Shown piece by piece: positions 46,987-56,428 of a DNA stretch of 64,000 nucleotides (position 1 is its first letter; each line of letters opens with the position of its first letter). The translations under genes and the position numbers were made by a program. The notes under the pieces are model-generated. The model was not told the origin of the DNA. It was given only the letters and a program-made list of their open reading frames with translations, and searched no databases. Location of the stretch: positions 4,464,001 to 4,528,000 of the forward strand of contig NZ_JADBGF010000001.1 in the NCBI RefSeq assembly GCF_014873495.1, read 5' to 3'. Origin of the DNA: Streptomyces stelliscabiei (GTDB lineage Bacteria; Actinomycetota; Actinomycetes; Streptomycetales; Streptomycetaceae).

Positions 46987-47504
46987 AGGTGTTTCCCCCT
47001 GGAAACCGCCCGGGCGCGCGCGGCATCGCGCCCGCGCCCCCTGGCGGTCAGGTCAGGAAGTGCGTGCGGGCACGGCTGTCACATGGCCGGCGATCGATGA
47101 ATGAAAGATCGAATGACGAAATGAAGGAACGGGTAAATGAACGACTGAACAGTGAATGAATATATGAATGGGCGCAGCAGAAATCGACCGATCGGGAAAT
47201 CCGCGAAAGGACGCGCACGCGGGCACACGGCCCGGAAGCGCATCACGCGATGAAGTCCCCGTCGGACGGCGAAAAGCCTATGCGGCGCGCGCCACGAATC
47301 CCGTCAAACGCGCCGGGTGGCTCAACAGATCCTCACTGGCCCCAGATCCCCCTGGTCACGGCCCCAGCCCCCGCAGTGCCGGTCAAACACGCGGGAGGCA
47401 ACAAAAAGTGAACCGAGAGTATATCCATCAGAATGGAAAGCCCAAGAACAATCTCGGCCACTCTCGCACCGGGGGCATCGAGTGCGGAATTCCTGACTCC
47501 GTCC
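46987..47504. other. 518-bp gap with AT-rich TTCATT-repeat segment
   Basis: On the minus strand, 47170-47090 contains many TTCATT/TTCACT-like words in a row and is far less GC-rich than the rest of the window. A second AT-richer patch is at 47400-47460. It should carry the glycosyltransferase promoter. No gene seen. Confidence 0.65.
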
Positions 47505-48371
47505 TTATGACGGACTTTCGATCGGAGCGGGTCGCAGCGGAGTCGTTTCCAGCACGTCCGCCGCCATTCGTGCGGCCGGGCCCGCCGTCCGTGCGGCGAT
47601 GCGTCGGAACGTGTCCTGGGCCTGTCGCGCGGGCCATGCGGCGGGCAGATGCCGCACGGGCAGGCGCGGGTCGGTACGGATGATGCGCAGCCATTCGGCG
47701 ACGAGCCGCAGCCGGGTGGCGATCGGGTCGGCGGCGGCGAGGTCGGCGGTGGTCCAGTGCTTGTCGAAGGCGACGTAGCGCGCGGCCAAGGTCTCCAGGT
47801 CCCAGCTCTCGCGGATCATCAGCCCGACGTCGGTGAACGGGTCGGCCTGCGCGTGGAACACCTTCACGTGGGCGTCCAGGCCCAGTTCGGAGACGATCGC
47901 CCGCACGTCCACCCGGCCCGGCGCGATCCACAGTCCGCTGTAGAGGGCGCCGAAGCCGGACCAGGTGAGCCGGGAGCGCAGATCGTGCCGTTGGCGCTGC
48001 CAGGACTCGGGGAGGGAGAAGCCGAGGAGGGTCCAGGTGCCGTCCCAGTCCTCGTTCACCGCGCCGTCGCGCCAGATGCGCTGTCCGCCGTCCCGCAGGA
48101 TGTCCCCGGCGTGCGGGGTGAGCCCGAAGAACATCCGCCGGCCCTCGCGCTGGCGCCGCAGCAGGCCGCGGTTCACCATCCGTGTCAGCGTCGACCGCAC
48201 GGCCTGTTCCCCCGTGCCGACCCGCCCGAGCACGTCGATGATGCTCCCCGAGTACACCCCGAGGTCGCCTTCACCCAGGTCCAGCACGTGGTTACCGAAA
48301 AAGGAGAGCACCAACGACTGCGGCCGCAACTGCGCGCCGACGACATCGACATCCAGGATCTCGTCCTCCAC
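47505..48371 (-). CDS. PaaX-family transcriptional regulator
   Basis: 288 residues. A winged-helix N-terminus (SLVLSFFGNHVLDLGEGDLG, VRSTLTRMVNRGLLRRQREG) is followed by the PaaX middle domain (DWDGTWTLLGFSLPESWQRQR) and the PaaX C-terminal domain. PaaX proteins usually repress phenylacetate or related aromatic-acid genes by sensing a CoA thioester. No such catabolic genes are here; the only neighbour on the same strand is the MHS transporter 118 bases upstream. Confidence 0.9.
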   Translation of the reverse strand: MEDEILDVDVVGAQLRPQSLVLSFFGNHVLDLGEGDLGVYSGSIIDVLGRVGTGEQAVRSTLTRMVNRGLLRRQREGRRMFFGLTPHAGDILRDGGQRIWRDGAVNEDWDGTWTLLGFSLPESWQRQRHDLRSRLTWSGFGALYSGLWIAPGRVDVRAIVSELGLDAHVKVFHAQADPFTDVGLMIRESWDLETLAARYVAFDKHWTTADLAAADPIATRLRLVAEWLRIIRTDPRLPVRHLPAAWPARQAQDTFRRIAARTAGPAARMAADVLETTPLRPAPIESPS

Positions 48372-48488
48372 AGCGGCAAGGGTACGGGGGCTGCGCGGGC
48401 CTGGTCAGGTGTGTGCCGCTCGTGCCCGGTCGAGGGCCGGGCCCGGTGCGACGGGCTCTCGCGACCGGGCCCCGCGCAGGACCGCTCC

Positions 48489-49850
48489 CTACGAGGCGAC
48501 CCCCTCCTTGGCCGCACCCTCCCGGACGGACACGTCACCGAGAGAGTCCCGGTGGGTCTCGCGGACGAACCACACCGTCACGGCGGTGATCGCCGCGCCC
48601 CCGCAGATCAGCAGTGAGATCGGCGTGCTGGAACCCCCGTTGGCGGCCACCAGGCTCCCCGCGATCATCGGCGAGAACCCGGCACCGATCAGGGTGGCGA
48701 GCTGGTATCCGAGGGACGCCCCGGTGTAGCGCACCTTGGTCCCGAACATCTCGGTGAGCAGCGCCCCCAGCGGCCCGTACATCACGGACTGGGCGAAGCC
48801 GTGGCCGAGGACGACCGCGAGGATGAGCAGGCCCGGTGACTTGGAGTCCACCAGCGCGAGCACGGGGAAGGCGAGTGCGACGGAGGCGATCGCCCCGACG
48901 AGGACGACCGGGCGGCGGCCGACACGGTCGGAGAGCGCCGAGGCGCACGGCAGGACGACCAGCGCGACGGACGCCGAGACGGTGAGCGCGGTGAGCACCT
49001 GCGGCCGGGGATAGCCGATTCCGGTGGCGTACGCGATGAGGTAGCTGGTCAGCAGCGACTGGGCCGTGAACGCGCCGATGCCGACACACGCGGCCAGTAC
49101 CAGCGCCCGCGGGCGGCGCAGCACGTCCACGATCGGCAGCCGCGCCTCGGTCCGGTCCTTCTTCACCTGGGCGAAGAGCGGGCTCTCGACGACCTTCAGC
49201 CGGACGAAGAGGCCGACGCCGAGCAGGACGACGCTGAGCAGGAACGGCACGCGCCAGCCCCACGCGGCGAACTCGTCGCGGGGCATGGCGACGACGAAGG
49301 TCACGACGACCGAGGAGAGCAGGGAGCCGAGCGGGGCTCCCGTCTGTGTGAAGCTGGACCACAGTCCGCGCCGCTTCGCACCGGCGTGCTCGACGACCAT
49401 GAGCGTGGCCCCGCCCCATTCGCCGCCGATGGCGATGCCCTGGAGCACCCGCAGGGTGATCAGCAGGACGGGCGCCCAGACGCCGATGGTGTCGTAGGTG
49501 GGCAGCAGGCCGATGAGGAAGCTGGCGCCACCCATCAGGCCCATGGTCAGCAGGAGCATGGACTTGCGGCCGAGCCGGTCGCCGAAGTGCCCGAAGACGA
49601 TGCCGCCGAGGGGACGGGCGACGTAGCCGGCGGCGAACGTGCCGAACGCGGCGATGGTGCCGACGGCCGGGTCGGCGCCCGGGAAGAACAGTTCGCCGAA
49701 GACGAGCGCGGCGACCGTCCCGTAGACGAGGAAGTCGTAGAACTCGACGGCCGTACCGAGCAGCCCGGAGAGTGCGACGCGGCGCAACTGCTTGGTCCGC
49801 ACGGCCTGTTCGGCCTGTTCGGCGGGGGTGGGGAGAGGGGACGGGGGCAT
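48489..49850 (-). CDS. MHS-family metabolite:H+ symporter (MFS)
   Basis: 453 residues with 12 helices. MHS marks are GTAVEFYDFLVYGTVAALV in helix 1, GHFGDRLGRKSMLLLTM in loop 2-3, and GIAIGGEWGGATLMVVEH. Relatives carry shikimate, alpha-ketoglutarate, citrate or osmolytes. Since tam/tamR lies next door, a tricarboxylate or dicarboxylate is an attractive but unproved substrate. It may share a transcript with the PaaX gene downstream. Confidence 0.9.
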   Translation of the reverse strand: MPPSPLPTPAEQAEQAVRTKQLRRVALSGLLGTAVEFYDFLVYGTVAALVFGELFFPGADPAVGTIAAFGTFAAGYVARPLGGIVFGHFGDRLGRKSMLLLTMGLMGGASFLIGLLPTYDTIGVWAPVLLITLRVLQGIAIGGEWGGATLMVVEHAGAKRRGLWSSFTQTGAPLGSLLSSVVVTFVVAMPRDEFAAWGWRVPFLLSVVLLGVGLFVRLKVVESPLFAQVKKDRTEARLPIVDVLRRPRALVLAACVGIGAFTAQSLLTSYLIAYATGIGYPRPQVLTALTVSASVALVVLPCASALSDRVGRRPVVLVGAIASVALAFPVLALVDSKSPGLLILAVVLGHGFAQSVMYGPLGALLTEMFGTKVRYTGASLGYQLATLIGAGFSPMIAGSLVAANGGSSTPISLLICGGAAITAVTVWFVRETHRDSLGDVSVREGAAKEGVAS

Positions 49851-49995
49851 GCGGGTCTCCCTGGAGCGATGGGGGGAACGAGGGAGGGAACACCGCGAAG
49901 GTAGGCGCGCATCTTCCTGCCGTCAATATTCTGCACAACATCGACATGGGCATCGGCACTCCGCGACGCCCCCGCACCCCTCGTCTCCCGCCGCC

Positions 49996-50829
49996 TCAGG
50001 CCGCCTTCGGGGACCGGTCCGCCTCCGGCTTGCGGGCGACGGCGAAGATGCGGCGGAACGGGAACGGGGTGCCGTGGGCGGTGGGCGGGTAGGCCTCGCG
50101 CAGGGCGGCCCGGTACTCGGCGACGAACGGTCCGGCGTCCGCGCCCAGCTCGGTGAGGACCGGCCGCAGCCCCGTCCCCCGCACCCAGTCGAGCACCGGG
50201 TCCTCGCCCTGGAGGAGATGGACGTACGTCGTCTCCCAGGCGTCGGCCTCGCAGCCGAGGTCGGCGAGCGCGGCGAGGTAGCCGGCCGGGGTGCGGACCG
50301 CGTCGTCGTGCCGGAGGGTCTCGCCGAGCCGGTCCCTCCAGCGGGCGGAGCGGGCGAGTTCGCGCATGAGGCGATGGCTGGGCGAGTCGAAGTTGCCGGG
50401 GACCTGGAAGGCGAAGGTCCCGCCGGGGGCGAGGGCGTCGACCCAGGCGGGGAAGCGGTCGAGGTGGCCGGGCACCCACTGGAAGGTGGCGTTGCTGACG
50501 ATCAGGTCGTACGGCTCCGGGGGCTCCCAGGTGCGGAGGTCCGCAGCGGTGAAGTCGATGCGGCCGCCGCCCGGCGTGGGCCCCTCGTGGTCGACGTGGG
50601 CCCGGTCGAGCATCTCGGGCGAGTTGTCGTACCCGGTGATGTGCGCGGTGGGCCAGCGGTCGGCGAGGAGGCGGGTGACGTTGCCGGGGCCGCAGCCGAG
50701 GTCGGCGATACGGGGGTGCGCGGCGGGCGGGTCGGGGACATGGGCGAGCAGGTCCACGAAGGCGCGGGCGCGGTGGCCGGCGTGCCGCAGGTACTGCTGG
50801 GGGTCCCAGGTGGGGCTGGTGGCGGGCAT
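49996..50829 (-). CDS. tam: Trans-aconitate 2-methyltransferase
   Basis: 277 residues. The SAM motif I is IADLGCGPGN, and SNATFQWVPGH and APGGTFAFQVPGN are typical of Tam. The enzyme methylates trans-aconitate, a toxic isomer that inhibits aconitase. ATG at 50829 follows GAGGAGGT by about six bases. It is divergent from tamR with MarR-type sites between them. Confidence 0.95.
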   Translation of the reverse strand: MPATSPTWDPQQYLRHAGHRARAFVDLLAHVPDPPAAHPRIADLGCGPGNVTRLLADRWPTAHITGYDNSPEMLDRAHVDHEGPTPGGGRIDFTAADLRTWEPPEPYDLIVSNATFQWVPGHLDRFPAWVDALAPGGTFAFQVPGNFDSPSHRLMRELARSARWRDRLGETLRHDDAVRTPAGYLAALADLGCEADAWETTYVHLLQGEDPVLDWVRGTGLRPVLTELGADAGPFVAEYRAALREAYPPTAHGTPFPFRRIFAVARKPEADRSPKAA

Positions 50830-50877
50830 GGGGATACCTCCTCGTGGATCCAGGGCGCCTTCACTCTCCCGGGCAGT

Positions 50878-50923
50878 TATCTCGAAGTCAAGAGACTCGA
50901 CCCTAACTTTCTTGACCTCAAGA
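50878..50923. promoter_or_regulatory. TamR-type MarR operators between tam and tamR
   Basis: One imperfect dyad (TATCTCGAAGTCAAGAGA, 50878-50895) and one better dyad (TCTTGACCTCAAGA, 50910-50923) share TCAAGAGACT, repeated 30 bases apart. In S. coelicolor TamR binds the tam-tamR gap and is released by citrate, aconitate and related acids. Confidence 0.7.
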
Positions 50924-50958
50924 GACTTCACGTCGACACAACCACTACACTGATCGTC

Positions 50959-51456
50959 ATGGAGGACGAGGTCGATCGGCTGGTCGCAGCGTGGCGCCGG
51001 GAGCGCCCCGACCTCGACGTGGAGCCGCTGGAAGTACTCAGCCGGGTGAGCAGACTCGCCCGGCACCTGGATCGCGCGCGCCGGCTGGCGTTCGCCGAGC
51101 ACCAGCTGGAGCCGTGGGAGTTCGACGTGCTGACCGCGCTGAGGCGTGCGGGGAACCCGTATCAGCTCTCGCCCGGCCAGCTGCTGACGCAGACGCTGGT
51201 GACCTCGGGCACGATGACGAACCGTATCGACCGGCTCACGAAGAAGGGCCTGGTCGAGCGGCTGCCCGACCCCAGTGACCGTCGGGGCGTGCTCGTCCGG
51301 CTGACAAACGAGGGCCGGGACCGGGCGGACCAGGCGCTCGCCGGACTCCTCGACCAGGAACGGGCGATCCTGGCCGAGCTGTCCCGCGCCCAGCGGGGCG
51401 ACCTGGCGGGCCTGCTACGCCAGTTGACCGCCCCGTTCGACAACATCCCCGGCTAG
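50959..51456 (+). CDS. tamR: MarR-family regulator TamR
   Basis: 165 residues, winged helix of the UrtR/TamR group, with the extra N-terminal helix (MEDEVDRLVAAWRRERPDL). The recognition region is LVTSGTMTNRIDRLTKKGLVERL and the wing is DPSDRRGVLVRL. No ribosome binding site is visible; TACACT (50946-50951) seven bases before the ATG suggests a leaderless transcript. Its 3' end overlaps the convergent response-regulator gene by 42 bases. Confidence 0.92.
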   Translation: MEDEVDRLVAAWRRERPDLDVEPLEVLSRVSRLARHLDRARRLAFAEHQLEPWEFDVLTALRRAGNPYQLSPGQLLTQTLVTSGTMTNRIDRLTKKGLVERLPDPSDRRGVLVRLTNEGRDRADQALAGLLDQERAILAELSRAQRGDLAGLLRQLTAPFDNIPG

Positions 51457-52197
51457 GTCGACCGGTCCGACACCCGCCCGGCGCGCGAGCGCGACGGCGG
51501 CGAGGGTGGAGTGGACGCCCAGCTTGCCGAGGACGTTCTGCATATGGGTGCGGACGGTGTGCGGGGAGAGGAACAGGCGCTCGGCGACAGCCTTGCGCCC
51601 CAGCCCCGCCACCATGCACCGAAGCACTTCGCGCTCACGCGGGGTGAGGGACTCGACGAGCCGCTCACTCTCCGTGCGGTGCTTGCGGGTGGCCGTCAAC
51701 TCCCGCAGGACGCCCGTGAGCAGCGCGGGCGGCAGATGCGTCTCGTCGCGCAACACGCCCCGGATGACCGTGAGCAGCCGGGAGAGCGAGCAGTCCTTGG
51801 CGACCCATCCGGACGCGCCCGCCTGGAGGGCCAGTGCGGCGCGGCGCGGATCGTCCTTCTCGGCGAGGACGACGGTCCGTACGCTCGGCTGGCCCGACCG
51901 CACGCCCGCGACGAGCGATATGCCGTCCACGAGCCCGTCCTCGCCGCCGTCCGACACGGCGACGGGCACGGCGGCCGGACGCGCGCCGGCGACGTGGACG
52001 TGGGCCCCCAGATCGGCGTCGACCAGGAGCACGTCGAATTTGCGCCCCTCCGCCGCCGCGCGGTCCAGGCAGCGCAGCGCGGCGGGGCCGCTGCCCGCCG
52101 CGGACACGTCGACGTCCGGCTCGGCGGCCAGGGCCGCGGCGAGCGACTCGGCGAAGATACGGTGGTCGTCGACGACCAGTACTCGGATGCGAACCAC
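51415..52197 (-). CDS. Orphan LuxR-type response regulator
   Basis: 260 residues. A receiver domain starts VRIRVLVVDDHRIF, with the likely phospho-acceptor Asp in VLLVDADLG and GASGWVAKD near its end. The GerE/LuxR HTH is LTPREREVLRCMVAGLGRKA followed by VRTHMQNVLGKLGV. No kinase is adjacent. The GTG at 52197 follows GGGGG by six bases. Confidence 0.9.
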   Translation of the reverse strand: MVRIRVLVVDDHRIFAESLAAALAAEPDVDVSAAGSGPAALRCLDRAAAEGRKFDVLLVDADLGAHVHVAGARPAAVPVAVSDGGEDGLVDGISLVAGVRSGQPSVRTVVLAEKDDPRRAALALQAGASGWVAKDCSLSRLLTVIRGVLRDETHLPPALLTGVLRELTATRKHRTESERLVESLTPREREVLRCMVAGLGRKAVAERLFLSPHTVRTHMQNVLGKLGVHSTLAAVALARRAGVGPVDLAGDVVERGGQLA

Positions 52198-52458
52198 TGA
52201 AACCCCCACTGGTCGGGGGACGACCGGCGCGAGTACGGCGCCCGAAGCGTGCCCCGGTGAACACCTGGGACGGGGCGTCGCAGCCGCACGGCCGCCGCCG
52301 TGCTGAACCGCTACCCCCACTCCGGGCGTCGTACCCGACTGTCTCGCCCCCTGATCAGCACCGGCCCCCACCGGCGCTGCTCATCAGGGTAAGGCCGGGG
52401 GGCAGGAGCGGAAGGTTATTTGCAGAACTGTTTGTCCAGCACGTTTATGGTGTGCCAC

Positions 52459-52902
52459 ATGTTTCGCATGGAGACAGAAGTCGACAAGGAACGAAGTCAA
52501 TTACTCCTTTCCCGGCTGCGTGCCAGTAACACCGCCGCCTCGCCGATCCTCCGTGGCATGCGCGGGACCCCCGGTGAGCGCGAGTCCCCGCTCCAGGTGT
52601 GGGCCCTGGACGACTCGGGCGAGGTCGCCGGCGGGCTGGTCGGCCACACCTGGGCGACCTGGCTGCACGTCACCTACCTCTGGGTCGACGAACGCCACCG
52701 GGGCGAGGGCCTCGGCTCGCGGCTGATGGCGACGGCAGAACGCATGGCCTCCCGCGACCGCGCCTGCCGCTCCGCCCGCCTGGAGACCTGGGACTTCCAG
52801 GCGCCGGAGTTCTACAAGCGGCTCGGCTACGAGGTGGTGTGCGTGATCCCCGACTATCCGCCGGGGATCACCGAGTACACGCTGACGAAGAGGATCGGCT
52901 GA
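52459..52902 (+). CDS. GNAT-family acetyltransferase
   Basis: About 147 residues from the ATG at 52459. Acetyl-CoA binding is seen in LWVDERHRGEGLGSRLM (motif A, RGxGxG form), and the C-terminus has FYKRLGYEVVCVIPDYP. Substrate unknown. The start is uncertain: ATG at 52447 and 52468 are also in frame, and none has a clear ribosome binding site. It converges on galK 45 bases away. Confidence 0.88.
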   Translation: MFRMETEVDKERSQLLLSRLRASNTAASPILRGMRGTPGERESPLQVWALDDSGEVAGGLVGHTWATWLHVTYLWVDERHRGEGLGSRLMATAERMASRDRACRSARLETWDFQAPEFYKRLGYEVVCVIPDYPPGITEYTLTKRIG

Positions 52903-52947
52903 CGGTCGGGACGGGCCCGGGGCCGAGGTCCGCCGGGGTGCGCGGGG

Positions 52948-54108
<1,161 letters not shown>

Positions 54109-54209
54109 CCCCTGACCCTGACCTTTCCGTACTCAACCGACGTTCTGGCTCGACCGTGCGAACAGGCCGCGCCGGCACACTACTTGGCGCCCGTGCGGGC
54201 GGGCCCGCC

Positions 54210-55172
54210 CTACTCGGCGTGCGCCTGCGCGAACTGCCAGGCGTCCGCGACGATCTCCGCGAGGTCCGCGCGGGACGGGTTCCAGCCGAGGCGTTCGCGG
54301 GCCGTGGCGGCGGAGGCGACCAGGGTCGCCGGGTCGCCGGCGCGGCGCGGGGCGACGACCTCGGGGATCGGGTGACCGGTGACCTGGCGGACGGTCTCGA
54401 TCACTTCGCGCACCGAGAAGCCGTTGCCGTTCCCGAGGTTGCAGATGAGGTGCTCGCCGGGGCGCGCGGCGTCCAGCGCCAGCAGGTGGGCGTCGGCGAG
54501 GTCGGCGACGTGGATGTAGTCGCGGACGCAGGTGCCGTCGGCGGTCGGGTAGTCGTCGCCGAAGACGGAGATCGCGTCACGGCGGCCCTGTGCGACCTGG
54601 AGCACCAGCGGGATGAGGTGCGACTCGGGGTCGTGGCGCTCGCCGCAGGTGCCGTACGCGCCGGCGACGTTGAAGTAGCGCAGCGAGACGGCGCCCAGGC
54701 CGTGGGCGGCGGCCTCGCCGGTGATCATGTGGTCGACGGCGAGCTTGGAGGCGCCGTAGGGGTTGGTCGGCTTCGTGGGCGCGGACTCGACGATCGGGGT
54801 GGTCTCCGGCTCGCCGTAGGTGGCGGCCGTGGAGGAGAAGACCAGCTTGCGCACGCCCGTCTCGCGCATGGCGGCGAGCAGGGCCATGGTGCCGCCGACG
54901 TTGTTGTCCCAGTACTTCTCCGGCTTCACGACGGACTCGCCGACCTGGGAGAACGCGGCGAAGTGCAGGACGGCGTCGAAGGAGTCGTCGAGCCACTTGG
55001 CGGCGTCGCGGATGTCGCCCTCGACGAAGGACGCGTCGGCGGGCACGCCCTCGCGGAAGCCCGTGGAGAGGTTGTCGAGGACGACGACCTCGTGGCCCGC
55101 CTCCAGCAGATGCTGGGCGACCACGCTGCCGACATAGCCCGCGCCACCGGTGACCAGGTACTTGCCGCTCAT
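54210..55172 (-). CDS. galE: UDP-glucose 4-epimerase
   Basis: 320 residues, SDR fold. NAD-binding VTGGAGYVGSVV, the catalytic Ser/Thr region FSSTAATYGEP and the YxxxK motif in NPYGASKLAVD are visible. It interconverts UDP-galactose and UDP-glucose. The ATG overlaps the galT stop by four bases. An internal constitutive promoter before galE is known in Streptomyces lividans; I could not place one here. Confidence 0.97.
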   Translation of the reverse strand: MSGKYLVTGGAGYVGSVVAQHLLEAGHEVVVLDNLSTGFREGVPADASFVEGDIRDAAKWLDDSFDAVLHFAAFSQVGESVVKPEKYWDNNVGGTMALLAAMRETGVRKLVFSSTAATYGEPETTPIVESAPTKPTNPYGASKLAVDHMITGEAAAHGLGAVSLRYFNVAGAYGTCGERHDPESHLIPLVLQVAQGRRDAISVFGDDYPTADGTCVRDYIHVADLADAHLLALDAARPGEHLICNLGNGNGFSVREVIETVRQVTGHPIPEVVAPRRAGDPATLVASAATARERLGWNPSRADLAEIVADAWQFAQAHAE

Positions 55173-56230
55173 GAACTCGCTACCTCTCGCAGTCGCTCGG
55201 CCGCGCGCTCCGGCGGCACGTCGTTGATGAACACGTTCATGCCGGATTCGGAACCCGCGAGGAACTTCAGCTTGCCGGAGGTGCGGCGGATGGTGAAAAG
55301 CTCGAGGTGGAGCGCGAAGTCCTCGCGCTGGACACCCTCGAAGTCCTCCAGCGTGCCGAACGGGGCCTGGTGCCAGGCCGCGATGTACGGCGTCGGAGGC
55401 TCACCCTCGCCGAAGATCCGGTCGAAGCGCCTCAAGAGTTCCAGATAGACCTGGGGGAATTCTGTGCGGGCGTCCTCGTCGAGCGCGAGCAGGTCGGGCA
55501 CGCGGCGCTTGGGGTAGAGGTGGACCTCGTAGGGCCAGTGCGCCGCGAAGGGCACGAAGGCGGCCCAGTGCTCGGTCTCCAGGACCACCCGCTCGTCGGC
55601 CAGCTCGCTCCGCAGGACGGCGTCGAACAGGTTCTCGCCGCCGGTGGCGTCCTTGTGGGCCGCGAGCGAGCGCAGCATCAGCGCGGTGCGGGGGGTGGTG
55701 AAGGGGTACCCGTAGATCTGCCCGTGGGGGTGCCCCAGGGTCACGCCTATCTCGGCGCCCCGGTTCTCGAAGCAGAACACCTGCTCGACGGAGGGGAGGT
55801 GCGACAGCTCCGCCGTGCGGTCGGTCCACGCGTCCAGGACGAGGCGGGCCTGCTCGTCGGTCAGGTCGGCGAACGAGGCGTTGTGGTCCGAGGTGAAGCA
55901 GACGACCTCGCACCGGCCGGAGTCACCGGCCAGCGACGGGAAGCGGTTCTCGAACACCACCGCGTCGTACGACGAGTCCGGGATCTCGCTGAGCCGGTCG
56001 CCCTCGGAGGGGCAGAGCGGACATTCGTTCGCCGGGGGGTGGTAGATGCGGCCCTGCCGGTGCGAGGCGATCGCGACCGAGTCGCCGAGCAGCGGGTCCC
56101 GGCGCACCTCCGAGGTGGTGACGGTGCGGTCCAGGGGTCGCTTGTCCACCGCGTCGCGCACCGTGTCGTCGCGCAGGTCGTAGTAGATCAGCTCACGACC
56201 GTCGGCCAGCCGGGTCGAGGTCTTCTTCAC
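55169..56230 (-). CDS. galT: Galactose-1-phosphate uridylyltransferase
   Basis: 353 residues. Zinc ligands sit in ECPLCP, and the active-site triad region is GHPHGQIYGYPF (HxHxQ). It exchanges UMP between UDP-glucose and galactose-1-phosphate. GTG at 56230 follows GGGGAG by six bases. First gene of galTEK. Confidence 0.97.
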   Translation of the reverse strand: MKKTSTRLADGRELIYYDLRDDTVRDAVDKRPLDRTVTTSEVRRDPLLGDSVAIASHRQGRIYHPPANECPLCPSEGDRLSEIPDSSYDAVVFENRFPSLAGDSGRCEVVCFTSDHNASFADLTDEQARLVLDAWTDRTAELSHLPSVEQVFCFENRGAEIGVTLGHPHGQIYGYPFTTPRTALMLRSLAAHKDATGGENLFDAVLRSELADERVVLETEHWAAFVPFAAHWPYEVHLYPKRRVPDLLALDEDARTEFPQVYLELLRRFDRIFGEGEPPTPYIAAWHQAPFGTLEDFEGVQREDFALHLELFTIRRTSGKLKFLAGSESGMNVFINDVPPERAAERLREVASS

Positions 56231-56345
56231 GCCGGACTCCCCATCCCACCCATCAAACAGAACCAAACACATCAAAGCACAGGTTCCGACGTTCGTCACC
56301 ATCACAAACAAACAAAGATCACCAGATTTGAACTAGTGACTACGT
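56231..56345 (-). promoter_or_regulatory. galTEK promoter/operator region (galP1-like)
   Basis: On the minus strand, the region upstream of galT is T/G-rich and AT-richer than its surroundings, with repeated TGATxTTTG and TGTGATGGTGA words. This resembles the hexamer-repeat region of the galactose-induced, glucose-repressed galP1 promoter of S. lividans, as I recall it. Confidence 0.5.
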
Positions 56346-56371
56346 CGCCGACCGACCGCCGGTCCCGGCGC

Positions 56372-56418
56372 GACGCAGTCGGCCCCCGCCGGGGTGACCG
56401 GCGGGGGCCGACTGCGTC
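56372..56418 (-). terminator. 21-bp perfect hairpin, terminator of the subtilase gene
   Basis: Arms 56372-56392 and 56398-56418 are perfectly complementary around the loop GGTGA. It starts ten bases after the subtilase stop codon on the minus strand and insulates the gal operon from it. Confidence 0.9.
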
Positions 56419-56428
56419 GTCCGTCGTC

